Positions 24,152 to 32,700 of a DNA stretch of 44,148 nt are shown here, piece after piece. The translations under genes and the position numbers were made by a program. Below the pieces are notes generated by a model that ran no database searches, was not told the origin of the DNA, and saw only the letters and a program-made list of their open reading frames with translations. Source of the DNA: Clostridiales bacterium (lineage in GTDB: Bacteria; Bacillota; Clostridia; Christensenellales; Aristaeellaceae); the NCBI GenBank assembly GCA_016930575.1, contig JAFGGL010000067.1, positions 1-44,148 of the forward strand. The letters are read 5' to 3'. Each line of letters starts with the position of its first letter. Position 1 is the stretch's first letter.

Positions 24152-25107
24152 CGTTTGCCTCCGAGATAGGCCGCGTTGGCGATCGCCCTGGCGGTGACTT
24201 CGGCGGCGGCTGCGCAGAGTTGAATCATATTCACATCCGTATTCACGCGCCCCGTCGCCAGCGCGAACACGGTATCGCCGTCCATCTGGGTATGCACGGG
24301 GCGGATGGCGCGGGCAAGCCCGTCGTGCGCGCATGTTGCGATGCGGTTCGCCTGCGGTTTTGTGATGATCGCGTCGGTCGCCACAACGACCAGCGTGGTG
24401 TTGCCGGACTGCGAAATCTTCAGGTGTTCCGCGGCGGGCGCGGTGCCGAACAGAAGCCCTTCGCTGGTCACGGGTTTCCCGTCGCTCAGACGCCCGCAGG
24501 CAAGCACCTTGCCCGTGTGCGGATGGTATACGTCGCCGCACGCGTTCACACAGGCGACCGCGCCGACGGTTACGCCGTCGGGCAATGTGATACTGGCGGT
24601 GCCCGTGCCACCGAACACAGGCTGCGCTCCCGGCACGAACTTACCGATGGTCGCGCCCGTACCCGCGCCGTATGCGCCCTGCTGCACGGTTTTCATCGCG
24701 TTTTTGCAGGCTTCGTATCCCATCGCGGCGTCGGGGCGTACCCTGCCGTCGCCAACCATCAGGTCAAAGAGCACGGCGGCGGGCACGATCGGCACGCAAT
24801 AGGAATCGGCCTCGTACCCGATGCCCGCCTCCTCCAAAAAGCGCATCACGCCGCCCGCGGAATCCAGCCCGTACGCACTGCCGCCCGTGAGTACGACTGC
24901 GTTCGCTTTTTCGATCATCGCTTCGCTTCTTGTTAAAATCATCTCCCGCGTGCCGGTGGCCGCGCCGCGCGAGTCCGCGCCGACCACAGCGCCTTCGCCG
25001 CCGCAGAGCACCACGGTGACGCCGGTCAGCGCGCGTTCATCCTGCGCCTGTCCCACGCGGATGCCGTGCACATCGGTGATCGCGCCTTGAAACAGCGGTT
25101 TTGCCAC
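24148..25107 (-). CDS. P1 family (S58, DmpA/NylC-like) peptidase
   Basis: N-terminal-nucleophile hydrolase family that self-cleaves and acts on small peptides or amides. The 319-aa protein begins ITDVHGIRVGQAQDERALTGVTVVL, has AVVLTGGSAYGLDSAGGVMRFLEE, AGTGATIGKF and the autoprocessing site Asn236-Thr237 in QSGNTTLVVVATDA, with Thr237 expected to become the catalytic N-terminus. Stop overlaps the acpS ATG. Cytoplasmic by lack of a signal peptide. Precise substrate (D-/beta-aminopeptidase or amidase) is unknown. Confidence 0.88.
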   Translation of the reverse strand: MAKPLFQGAITDVHGIRVGQAQDERALTGVTVVLCGGEGAVVGADSRGAATGTREMILTRSEAMIEKANAVVLTGGSAYGLDSAGGVMRFLEEAGIGYEADSYCVPIVPAAVLFDLMVGDGRVRPDAAMGYEACKNAMKTVQQGAYGAGTGATIGKFVPGAQPVFGGTGTASITLPDGVTVGAVACVNACGDVYHPHTGKVLACGRLSDGKPVTSEGLLFGTAPAAEHLKISQSGNTTLVVVATDAIITKPQANRIATCAHDGLARAIRPVHTQMDGDTVFALATGRVNTDVNMIQLCAAAAEVTARAIANAAYLGGKR

Positions 25108-25165
25108 TTTGCATCTCTCCTATCGTTCAAAGGGCGTATGGAATTGCATTATTATTAGGATTTCG

Positions 25166-25822
25166 TCAGACGCTTTCCGTTCTCCTGCCGAGCACCCTGT
25201 CGGCGGCTTCCGCAAGCGACATGCAAACGGGATGCCCGGTCGCAAGCAGCCGCGCCCTGCCCATGTGCCCGCGCGCGATCAATACGCAATCCATCTTCAG
25301 GCTGTCGGCCACGACCGCGTCGTGCACGGTGTCGCCAACCATCACGCAGGACGCGGGATCGATCTGGTTGTCCGCAAGCCATGCCCTGGCGATGTCCGTC
25401 TTATCGGTGGCGTAGATATGCGAAAGCCCGAGCACGGCCTGGAAGCGTTCCAGGATTCCCGTATGCGCAAGCTGACTGCGCAGGTTGTCCTCCTGGCTTG
25501 CCGAAAGGACGACCTGCATCCATCCCGCCTGTTGAAAGCGGTCCAGCGCGGAAACCGCATCCGCAAACAAGGGTACGGTGTTTACACCCGCCACATACTC
25601 GTCCATCCAGGCATGGGCGATCGCGACGAAATTTTCTTCCGTGACGCCCGCGCGCTCATAATACAGCTTTACCGGAAAGGTAAACTGCTCGTGATAGGTT
25701 TCGATATCCCCGATCGCCGGCAGGCCGAAGCGCGGAAACACCCTGTTGCGCACGCCGAGGGCATAGCGCACGTCGTCCAGAAGCGTGCCGTTCCAGTCCC
25801 AGAGGATGACCCGTGTTTTCAT
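25166..25822 (-). CDS. HAD-superfamily hydrolase (phosphoglycolate-phosphatase-like)
   Basis: Predicted small-molecule phosphatase, 218 aa, with a helical cap domain (about 15-90). Motif I is LWDWNGTLLDD (Asp9 nucleophile); the usual second Asp of DxD is Asn11, a variant common in this subgroup. Motif II Ser is in VVLSASQ, motif III Lys near YATDKTDIAR and motif IV is VMVGDTVHDAVVA. No strong ribosome binding site precedes the ATG. First gene of the minus-strand run HAD-P1 peptidase-acpS-nnr, separated from the peptidase by 58 bases. Substrate unassigned. Confidence 0.82.
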   Translation of the reverse strand: MKTRVILWDWNGTLLDDVRYALGVRNRVFPRFGLPAIGDIETYHEQFTFPVKLYYERAGVTEENFVAIAHAWMDEYVAGVNTVPLFADAVSALDRFQQAGWMQVVLSASQEDNLRSQLAHTGILERFQAVLGLSHIYATDKTDIARAWLADNQIDPASCVMVGDTVHDAVVADSLKMDCVLIARGHMGRARLLATGHPVCMSLAEAADRVLGRRTESV

Positions 25823-25863
25823 TGATATGAATTTCCAATCCTCAATACGATTAATATAAGTAG

Positions 25864-26028
25864 TAGAGTGTGTTCACATAATCCGAAATGGCTAGCTGAC
25901 GGTTGATTTTCGTGTCAGGCGAGGCGCTTTCGCGAAGGAATACTGGAGGTCTTTCGAGCGGAAGCAACAAAGCATGACGCGAAAAGCAGCATCAGATGGC
26001 CGTTGAGCGTTTGTGTGAATACACTCTA
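25864..26028. mobile_element. MITE-like imperfect palindrome flanked by TA
   Basis: A 165-base segment begins TAGAGTGTGTTCACA and ends TGTGAATACACTCTA, with termini that are inverted repeats differing at a few positions. The similarity continues inward: GGCTAGCTGA/TTTTCGTGTCAGGC on the left mirrors GGCCATCTGA/TTTTCGCGTCATGC on the opposite strand from the right, so the whole could fold into one long hairpin. It has no ORF and is bounded by TA dinucleotides, as expected for a Tc1/mariner-IS630-type target duplication. The right end provides the proS stop codon. The helper transposase is not in the window. Confidence 0.65.
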
Positions 26029-27468
26029 GTACGCTTTAGCAAAATAGATTACTTTATCCGCCTTCCTGCCGCAGCACACGCAAGCATCGCCGACGGGCGT
26101 CTGGTCAAAGGGCATGTTGCGGCTTGTGGCGGTGGTTTCCTGCTTGATTTTATCCTCGCAGGCCGGATCGCCGCACCACATGGCTTTGGCAAAGCCCGTT
26201 TGCACGGCTTCGGTCAGTTCGCTCATATCGTGAACATCGGTAATGCGGCCGTCGCGCAGCTTCGCCGCCTGGTCGAACAGGTTTTGCTGGATTTCATCCA
26301 GCAGCTTCCGCAAATCCTCCGCCAGGGTTTTAAGCGCGACGGGCGCTTTTTCGCAGGTATCGCGGCGGACCGCCGTCGCCTGGTCGTTTGCGATGTCGCG
26401 GGGGCCGATCTCCAGGCGGACGGGCACGCCCTTGAGCTCCCAGTCGTTGAATTTGAAGCCGGGCGACACCGTATCGCGGTCGTCCAGCTTCACGCGGAAA
26501 CCCGCGTCCGTAAGCTGCCTGAACACTTCGTTCGCCTTTTCCGTCACGCCGCCCTTATGCGCGGCGATGGGAACGATCACGATCTGTATGGGCGCGATGC
26601 GGGGCGGCAGGCGCAGCCCGCGCTCGTCCCCATGCGTCATGATGATCGCGCCGATCAGCCGCGTGGAGATGCCCCAGCTTGTTTCATGCACGTATTCCAG
26701 CTTCCCGTCGCGGCTCAAATACTGTATCTCGAACGCCTCGGCGAAGTTCGTTCCGAAGTTGTGCGTCGTGCCCGCCTGCAGGGCCTTGCCGTCCTGCATC
26801 ATGGCTTCCATGCTGTAGGTCGCCACCGCGCCGGCGAATTTTTCCGAATCGGATTTGCGGCCGCAGAGCACCGGCATGGCGAGTTCCTTCTCGGCCACCT
26901 CCCGGTAGACGTCCAGCATCTGCAGGGTTTCTTCCTGCGCTTCTTCCGGCGTTTCGTGGATGGTGTGCCCCTCCTGCCAGAGGAATTCGGAGGTCCGCAG
27001 GAACGGACGCGTGCTCTTTTCCCAGCGCATCACGTTGCACCACTGGTTGTATTTCATGGGCAGGTCGCGCCAGCTGCCCACCCATTTGGAATACATGGCG
27101 CAGAAGATCGTCTCGCTGGTGGGGCGGATGGCAAGTCTCTCCTGCAGTGTCTCGTTCCCGCCCTGGGTTACCCAGGCAACCTCCGGCGCGAAGCCTTCCA
27201 CGTGCTCGGCTTCCTTGAGCAGCAGGCTTTCGGGAATGAGCAGCGGCATATACACGTTTTCGTGGCCCGTGGCCTTGAACCGCCGGTCCGCCTCCTGCTG
27301 GATCCTCTCCCAGATGGCGTAGCCGTACGGCCGGATCACCATGCAGCCGCGCACCGGCGCGTAATCCACCAGCTCCGACTGTAGAATGACGTCCGTATAC
27401 CACTGTGAAAAATCCTCGCTGCGGGGCGTGATATGCTCCACAAACTTTTTCTCATCCTGCTTGCCCAT
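26026..27468 (-). CDS. proS: Prolyl-tRNA synthetase (short, eukaryote/archaeon-like type)
   Basis: Charges tRNA-Pro with proline. At 480 aa without the INS editing insertion it is the ProS type 3 form. Class II motifs are visible: motif 1 CMVIRPYGYAIWERI, the TSE loop AIRPTSETIFCAMYSKWV, motif 2 around WCNVMRWEKSTRPFLRTSEFLWQEGHT, motif 3 GISTRLIGAIIMTHGDERGLRLPP; then an anticodon-binding domain (QIVIVPI...) and a C-terminal zinc-like domain with MWCGDPACEDK and CVCCGRKADKVIYFAKAY. Start ATG 27468 follows GAGGAGG by 7 bases. The TAG stop lies on the border of the palindromic insertion. Controlled by the T-box leader upstream. Confidence 0.95.
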   Translation of the reverse strand: MGKQDEKKFVEHITPRSEDFSQWYTDVILQSELVDYAPVRGCMVIRPYGYAIWERIQQEADRRFKATGHENVYMPLLIPESLLLKEAEHVEGFAPEVAWVTQGGNETLQERLAIRPTSETIFCAMYSKWVGSWRDLPMKYNQWCNVMRWEKSTRPFLRTSEFLWQEGHTIHETPEEAQEETLQMLDVYREVAEKELAMPVLCGRKSDSEKFAGAVATYSMEAMMQDGKALQAGTTHNFGTNFAEAFEIQYLSRDGKLEYVHETSWGISTRLIGAIIMTHGDERGLRLPPRIAPIQIVIVPIAAHKGGVTEKANEVFRQLTDAGFRVKLDDRDTVSPGFKFNDWELKGVPVRLEIGPRDIANDQATAVRRDTCEKAPVALKTLAEDLRKLLDEIQQNLFDQAAKLRDGRITDVHDMSELTEAVQTGFAKAMWCGDPACEDKIKQETTATSRNMPFDQTPVGDACVCCGRKADKVIYFAKAY

Positions 27469-27489
27469 TGCTGTTTCCTCCTCACTAAT

Positions 27490-27528
27490 AGAAAAGCCCT
27501 CACCCCAAACCATTTGTTGGGACGAAGG
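27490..27528 (-). terminator. Regulated terminator of the proS T-box
   Basis: On the minus strand CCTTCGT+CCCAA pairs with TTGGG+GTGAGGG, about 12 bp with some G-U pairs, followed by CTTTTC. It overlaps the 3' half of the T-box antiterminator, as required for a transcriptional switch. Confidence 0.8.
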
Positions 27529-27705
27529 TTTCTTCGCGGTACCACCCGACTTAGAGCGCACAGCGCTCTCACTCAGCGCCCGGTAACGGCGGCGAACCGT
27601 CGGGGATTGGCCGAATATCCGGATGCGGGAAACCCCGTTTGCCGCTTGTCCGTCTTTTCAGCCAGTGAGACGGATCTCTTTGCTGCGTCCGCAGGGCGTT
27701 CATCC
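27491..27705 (-). promoter_or_regulatory. T-box riboswitch leader of proS
   Basis: The minus-strand leader contains the invariant T-box core GGGTGGTACCGCG (27547-27535) followed by an antiterminator/terminator switch. Uncharged tRNA-Pro should pair with the T-box and let transcription proceed. Stem I lies upstream, with a GA-rich AAAGAGAT segment and a GGCTG loop element; CCC/CCG triplets (about 27628-27618) are candidates for the proline specifier but I could not fix the specifier loop with confidence. Confidence 0.92.
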
Positions 27706-27711
27706 GCGTCT

Positions 27712-27740
27712 ATCCTAGCATATACAAGGGAAATTGTCTA
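27712..27740 (-). promoter_or_regulatory. Promoter of proS
   Basis: TAGACA (27740-27735), 17-base spacer, TAGGAT (27717-27712) with an extended TGC before the -10. The first -35 base triplet coincides with the stop codon of the upstream diguanylate cyclase gene (27740-27738). Confidence 0.7.
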
Positions 27741-28940
27741 CCCCTGCCTGTCGCTGGCCCTGCGCTTCAGCCTGGCCTTCTGCTCAAACATCATAGAGTC
27801 GGCCTTTTGGAACAGCTGGTCAAGCGTCCTGGTCTTCCGGGTCAAAACGGCGTATCCGGCGCTGACGGACAACTCATGCTTTATCTCTTTCTCCTTGATG
27901 ATCCTTTCCAGATTCGCATTCACTCGGTCGACCGCCGATACCAAGTTTGCTTTCTGGCCGTGCCTGGTGATCACCAGGAACTCATCCCCGCCGAAACGGC
28001 AGATGAAATCGTCCCACTGGAATTCCGTCTCCAGGCTGCGCGCGACCGCGATGATCGCATCGTCCCCGGCGGTATGCCCGTGCCGGTCGTTGATACATTT
28101 GAAATTATTGATATCCAGCACAACCACGGCAACGGCCGTCTTGTCCTTCGTCCGCTCCCATTCGCGTTCAAAGCGTTCGAAATAGGCAAACGCCTGCCTG
28201 CGGTTGTACAGACCCGTCAGCGAATCGGTCGTGATCTCGTCGTTTTGGTTGTTGATGAACAAAAGCAGCAGCGAGATCACCGTGGCGTTCCAAACATAGG
28301 TCACGCTGTTGTCAAATATCTGCAGCACACCGCCGATCAGCGGGATCACCGTAAAGCGCAAAAGCCAGCCGTACTGTGAAACGTTCTTGGCGACGACAGC
28401 GTTGTTTCTGCCCGCCATCAGGTAGCGGACCAGTATTTCCCCCACTGCGATGAGGAGCAGGATAAACGATAATACAAAGGAAAGCGAATGCAGGGGGCCC
28501 CGGTGATACACGTTGAGCGCGTCGATGCTGAAAAACCAGCCGGTGAACGGCGTTGCGACGGCGATCAGGGTATGCAGTACGACCGGGATGAGATACCAGC
28601 GCCTGAGCCTTTTCTGCTTCTCCTCCGGAACGTTGAGGCTGACATCCGTAAAACAAATAAAGAAAAACGACGGCAGCGGATCCAGGGTATAAAATATCGT
28701 CGTTGCGATCACCTGGACCGTACGTAACGAATCGACCGCATGTCCGGCGACCACGAAGTTCACCGTATCCGCAAGCAGCAGGAAGATATTCGTAATCACG
28801 ATGTACTGGAAAAGCTTGAACTTCCTGGACTGTACTTTGTGGCTTTTTTGGTAGCTGGTGAAGAGGAAAACGAATAGTATGATCAATGAAAACCCGTTGA
28901 CAAGCAGCGGGGCTTTTGCGTTTTGCAATAAACAATCCAT
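27738..28940 (-). CDS. Membrane diguanylate cyclase (7TM-GGDEF)
   Basis: Predicted to make cyclic di-GMP from two GTP at the membrane. The 400-aa protein has about seven hydrophobic helices in residues 10-235 (for instance VNGFSLIILFVFLFTSY, LFQYIVITNIFLLLADTVNF, SLSFVLSFILLLIAVGEI), then a GGDEF domain: DSLTGLYNRRQAF, LDINNFKCINDRHGHTAGDDA, and the active site RFGGDEF (GGDEF at 317-321). The RxxD inhibitory site expected five residues before GGDEF is absent (QWDD), so product inhibition is probably missing. No extracellular sensor domain beyond the helices. Start ATG 28940 with an AAGG-GGTG-like site. No EAL/HD-GYP partner nearby. Confidence 0.88.
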   Translation of the reverse strand: MDCLLQNAKAPLLVNGFSLIILFVFLFTSYQKSHKVQSRKFKLFQYIVITNIFLLLADTVNFVVAGHAVDSLRTVQVIATTIFYTLDPLPSFFFICFTDVSLNVPEEKQKRLRRWYLIPVVLHTLIAVATPFTGWFFSIDALNVYHRGPLHSLSFVLSFILLLIAVGEILVRYLMAGRNNAVVAKNVSQYGWLLRFTVIPLIGGVLQIFDNSVTYVWNATVISLLLLFINNQNDEITTDSLTGLYNRRQAFAYFERFEREWERTKDKTAVAVVVLDINNFKCINDRHGHTAGDDAIIAVARSLETEFQWDDFICRFGGDEFLVITRHGQKANLVSAVDRVNANLERIIKEKEIKHELSVSAGYAVLTRKTRTLDQLFQKADSMMFEQKARLKRRASDRQG

Positions 28941-29042
28941 CGTTTGAACACCGCCTTATCGCCGTCACGCCGCGCGCTGGATGATATTCCCGGTCGAAAT
29001 GCGCGGCATGAATCACATTATCGTACCCTGAGGCTCGATAGC

Positions 29043-29071
29043 ATAGTAGCAAACGCGCCTAAGTCCGTCAA
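29043..29071 (-). promoter_or_regulatory. Promoter of the diguanylate cyclase gene
   Basis: TTGACG (29071-29066), 17 bases, TACTAT (29048-29043), with TGC directly before the -10 box. Leader of about 95 bases. It also separates this gene from the upstream SRAP gene, which ends at 29132. Confidence 0.7.
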
Positions 29072-29131
29072 GCGGAACGGTGTATGCAACTGTGCATCTT
29101 CTGTATTATTTTCTTCTATTCGCCTGTTTCG

Positions 29132-29776
29132 CTACGCCGGTTTCCTGGCGTCCGGCTCCTGCTCCCACACTTTAAGCGCGGGCGGATCGAAAGCCGGACG
29201 CAGGTCGGCGTAGAGTATATCGTGGTTCAGCCAGGCTTTTTTCAGTTTTTCGTCCGAAAGGATGACGGGCATGCGGTCGTGATACGGGGACATCTGCCCG
29301 TCGGCCTGGCGGGTGAGGATGGCAAAACCGTCGTATCCGCCGGCCGCAAAGCCGCCCAGAAACTCCCCGTAAAAGCCCGCCATGTACATCAGCGGCTCGT
29401 CCGTATCGGGGCGGAAAGCGAACTTGTCCTTGGTCTTGCGGCCCGCGCTCCGCCGCCACTCGAAGAAGTGGCTTGCGGGGATGAGGCAGCGCCGCTCCCG
29501 CGCGGCCTTCTGAAACATCGGCGTTACGTCGGCCTTTTCGGATCGGCTGTTGATCACAAGCCCCCCGCCGCCGGTGCGCGAGAAGCCCCACTTCATTGGC
29601 CGTACGGTGACGCCGTAGTCCTTCTCGTTCACGATAACCGGCACGATCTGCGAGGGGAAGATCTCCCCCGTCTGCACCTGGTCGTGCATCGGCAGGCGCC
29701 GCTTTTCCAGTTCCGCCAGGATGGCGCGCACCTTGATGTTTTCTTCCTCGTTATCGATATAATAGCGTCCGCACAT
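29132..29776 (-). CDS. SRAP-domain abasic-site response protein (YedK/HMCES family)
   Basis: SRAP proteins form a thiazolidine crosslink with abasic sites in single-stranded DNA, protecting stalled forks. The 214-aa protein keeps all catalytic residues: Cys2 (exposed after Met removal, MCGRYY), Asn76 in VINSRSEKA, Glu106 in HFFEWRR and His166 in PYHDRMPVIL, in spacing matching E. coli YedK. Its GGAGG overlaps the stop of the SNF2 gene and the ATG follows 10 bases later, so the two are one operon. Confidence 0.93.
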   Translation of the reverse strand: MCGRYYIDNEEENIKVRAILAELEKRRLPMHDQVQTGEIFPSQIVPVIVNEKDYGVTVRPMKWGFSRTGGGGLVINSRSEKADVTPMFQKAARERRCLIPASHFFEWRRSAGRKTKDKFAFRPDTDEPLMYMAGFYGEFLGGFAAGGYDGFAILTRQADGQMSPYHDRMPVILSDEKLKKAWLNHDILYADLRPAFDPPALKVWEQEPDARKPA

Positions 29777-29786
29777 ATTATCCCTC

Positions 29787-32700
29787 CTAAAAGAATAAAT
29801 TGCGGATGTCTTCTTCGGTCAAGCTGGACAGGGCCATCTCACCTGCTAACACCACGCGGTCAAACACCGCGCGCTTGCGCTTGGAGAGGTCGGTCACCTT
29901 CTCTTCGATCGTCCCCTGCGCGATCAGGCGGATAACGTCCACGTCCCGCGTCTGGCCGATGCGGTGCGCGCGGTCGATTGCCTGTTCCTCCACGGCGGGA
30001 TTCCACCAGGGATCGTAATGGATGACCAGGTCCGCACCCATCAGGTTCAGCCCCGTGCCGCCCGCCTTCAGGCTGATTAAAAACACCTGTCCGTCGCCGC
30101 CGTTGAAGCGGTCGCAGAGTTCCTGCCTTACTTCGGGGCGGGTGGAGCCGTCCAGGTACAGGGTTTTGATCCCCTCGCGGTTAAGGCGCTTGCGGATGAT
30201 CTGCAGCATGCCCACAAACTGCGAAAACACCAGCAGCCGCCGTTTGTCGTCTATCGCCTGTTTCACGGTTTGGATCAGCAGTTCCAGCTTCCCGCTGGTA
30301 CCCTCGTAGTCGCCCAGGAAAAGCTTGGGATGGCAGCACACCTGCCGGAGTTTCAGGAGTATACTCAGCACCTGCATACGCGCGCGCGGAAGCGAGCCGG
30401 AGGAGAGCGCCTCCCCCACATGCGAACGCAATGTGTTAAGAAGCTGCGTATAAATGCGCTCCTGCTCGGGCGTCATCGCCGCATACAGGGATTGTTCGCG
30501 TTTCCCCGGCAGGTCCCTGAGCACCTCGGCCTTGAGCCGCCGCATGAGAAACGGCTTGATGCGCTCCTGCAGTTCTTCGGCGTGCTCGCTGCCGCCGTAA
30601 CGCCGCAGGAAGGACGCTTGTCTGCCCAGATAGCCGGGCAGCACAAAATCAAAGATGCTCCACAGTTCGCCCATGTGGTTTTCCATGGGCGTGCCCGTCA
30701 GCGCGACGCGCACCTGCGCGTCGATTCCCTTAACCGCCGCCGCGCCGATGGACTGCGCGTTTTTCACGAACTGCGCCTCGTCCAGGATCGCAAAGCGGAA
30801 CGGCAGCTTACGCAGGAGTTCGATATCCCGCCTCAAAAGCGGATAGCTTGTGAGCACCACGTCCACCGCGGAATCGTTCGCTACCTCCGCAAGCAATCTG
30901 CGGCGGTCCTCGCGTATGCCCGAAACCAGCCGGATGGTCAGGTCGTTATCGAAGCGCTTGAACTCCGCCAGCCAGTGGTAGATCAGCGAAGTCGGTGTGA
31001 CGATGATGTTGCGCGCGGCGCCGTCCTTCTTTTTGGCGGCGGAGAGCGCGGCGATCACCTGCACGGTCTTGCCAAGCCCCATCTCGTCGGCCAGGATGCC
31101 GCCCATACGGCTTTCGTAAAGCGACAGTATCCAGCCCGCGCCGCGCTTCTGATAGGGCGTGAGTTTCCTGCGCAGGCGCGCGGGGATATAGGCTTCGGCG
31201 GTCTCGGCATGTTCGGAAAACGCCCTGGCGGTGTTTTGCACCTCGTCGGTCGCCTTCGTATCGCCGCCCGCCATTTTCAGCATCGTGACCATATAGGCCG
31301 CACGGTACGCGCCGAAGTTCAGCTCCCGCGCGTCCGGCGCCGCCTGCGGATCGTCCAGCGCCGCGGCCTCCAGCAGTTCCTGCGCCACGGGCGCCAGCGC
31401 CGTCATATCGCGGATATCCAGGAATTCGCCCGACTTCAGGCGCACATATTGTTGGCGCGCCTCAATAGCCCTGAGTACGGGGATCAGTTCGCCGACCGGT
31501 TTGTTGCCCTCCAGCAGTGAAAACAAAAGCCTGCCGCCCTGCATGCGGAACGACGCCGTGCCGCTGAAACGCCGGGGCTTCATCTTGCGGAAGGCTTCGG
31601 ACACGAATACCTCCGCCCGCTTGCCCAGTTCCGTCACCCCCTGCGTGCAGAAGGCGAGGATATCCTTGGCGCGGCGCAGCACGATGCGCCCCTTTCGCAC
31701 CACGAAGCCCGCGTCGGAAAAGAAATCCAGCAGTTCCGTTTCCGCGCGCCCGTCCCTAAGCAGCAGCTTGCCGTCGGGCGCATTCTGCCAGGGCTGCCCT
31801 TCGGTGTCGAACAGGTGGATCACCGTATCGCCGTAATGCAGCTCCACCCGGGCTTCGACGTTGCCGCGGACCAGGTCCACATACACGCGCGGCTGCAGAG
31901 GCTGGTTGATGAGCTTGTCCTTGAGTTCCTGCGAAGGCAGCACCGAACCGACGATGGACAGCGCAGGCAGCAGCGCCGACAGCGTATCCTCCGCGTCCTC
32001 CGCCGGATAGGTGAACGTCTGCCCGCGCTCGCATAAAAGTCTGACAATCCGGGCCTGCGCGCTGTGCAGGCGCCGGATCAGCCCGTCATGGAACACATAG
32101 CGCCCGTCCGGCGTTACGACGCGGACGCCTTCGGCGCCCTGTGCCTGAATGGACAGTAGCCCCAAGTCCATTTTGACCGAAAAGCACAGCGGGATCTCCA
32201 CCGTGCGGATATGCGACTGCAGCCGGCGTTCGCCGTCGATCATCAGATAGAACGGATGCCGCTCGAAGAAGCGCATCACGCTTTGCAAGAACGCGCCAAA
32301 GAGGATGATGAACCGCCCTTCGCCGGAAGGCCGAGGCACGGTTTCCATATCATCGGTTTTCGGCGGCAAGTGGCTTTGCAGCAGTGACAGCACCGCTTCT
32401 TCTTCCTTGGTCAAACGCATCTGCGCCGGACGGTAGGTGAATTTCTGCGACAGTTCCAGCAGGATGCCCTGGTTGTAGCAGTTGAGCAGTTCATAAATGT
32501 TTTTCACCGCGTACAGCCGTTCCTGCCCCAATTGCAGCCCGAACCCCGTTCGCCCGTCCCTGAACAAGCGGATCACCGCCATCAGGCGTACGCTTTCGCC
32601 GTCGGGCATGGCGCGGCTGAGGGCCTTGAGCATCTCCTGCCCAAGTAATAGTTTTTGTTCCTGCTGCAGATTCTGCAGCGATCCGTCCTCCGCGGTCTTG

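Noticed and set aside
24152-24541. Upstream extension of the acpS frame
   Set aside because: It overlaps the P1 peptidase gene in another frame with Arg/His-rich shadow sequence; AcpS begins at ATG 24151 (MIGLGIDI).
25996-27384. 462-codon plus-strand open frame opposite proS
   Set aside because: It is fully antisense to proS, whose class II motifs are unmistakable; the opposite frame stays open because of GC-rich codon bias and shows no domain or ribosome binding site.
27469-27561. N-terminal extension of proS by 31 codons
   Set aside because: The extension translates the T-box core and terminator; the ATG at 27468 has the proper GAGGAGG site and matches the family N-terminus.
30270-31520. 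416-codon plus-strand open frame opposite the SNF2 gene
   Set aside because: Antisense to the conserved helicase core; composition (His, Arg, Gln rich) is that of a shadow frame.
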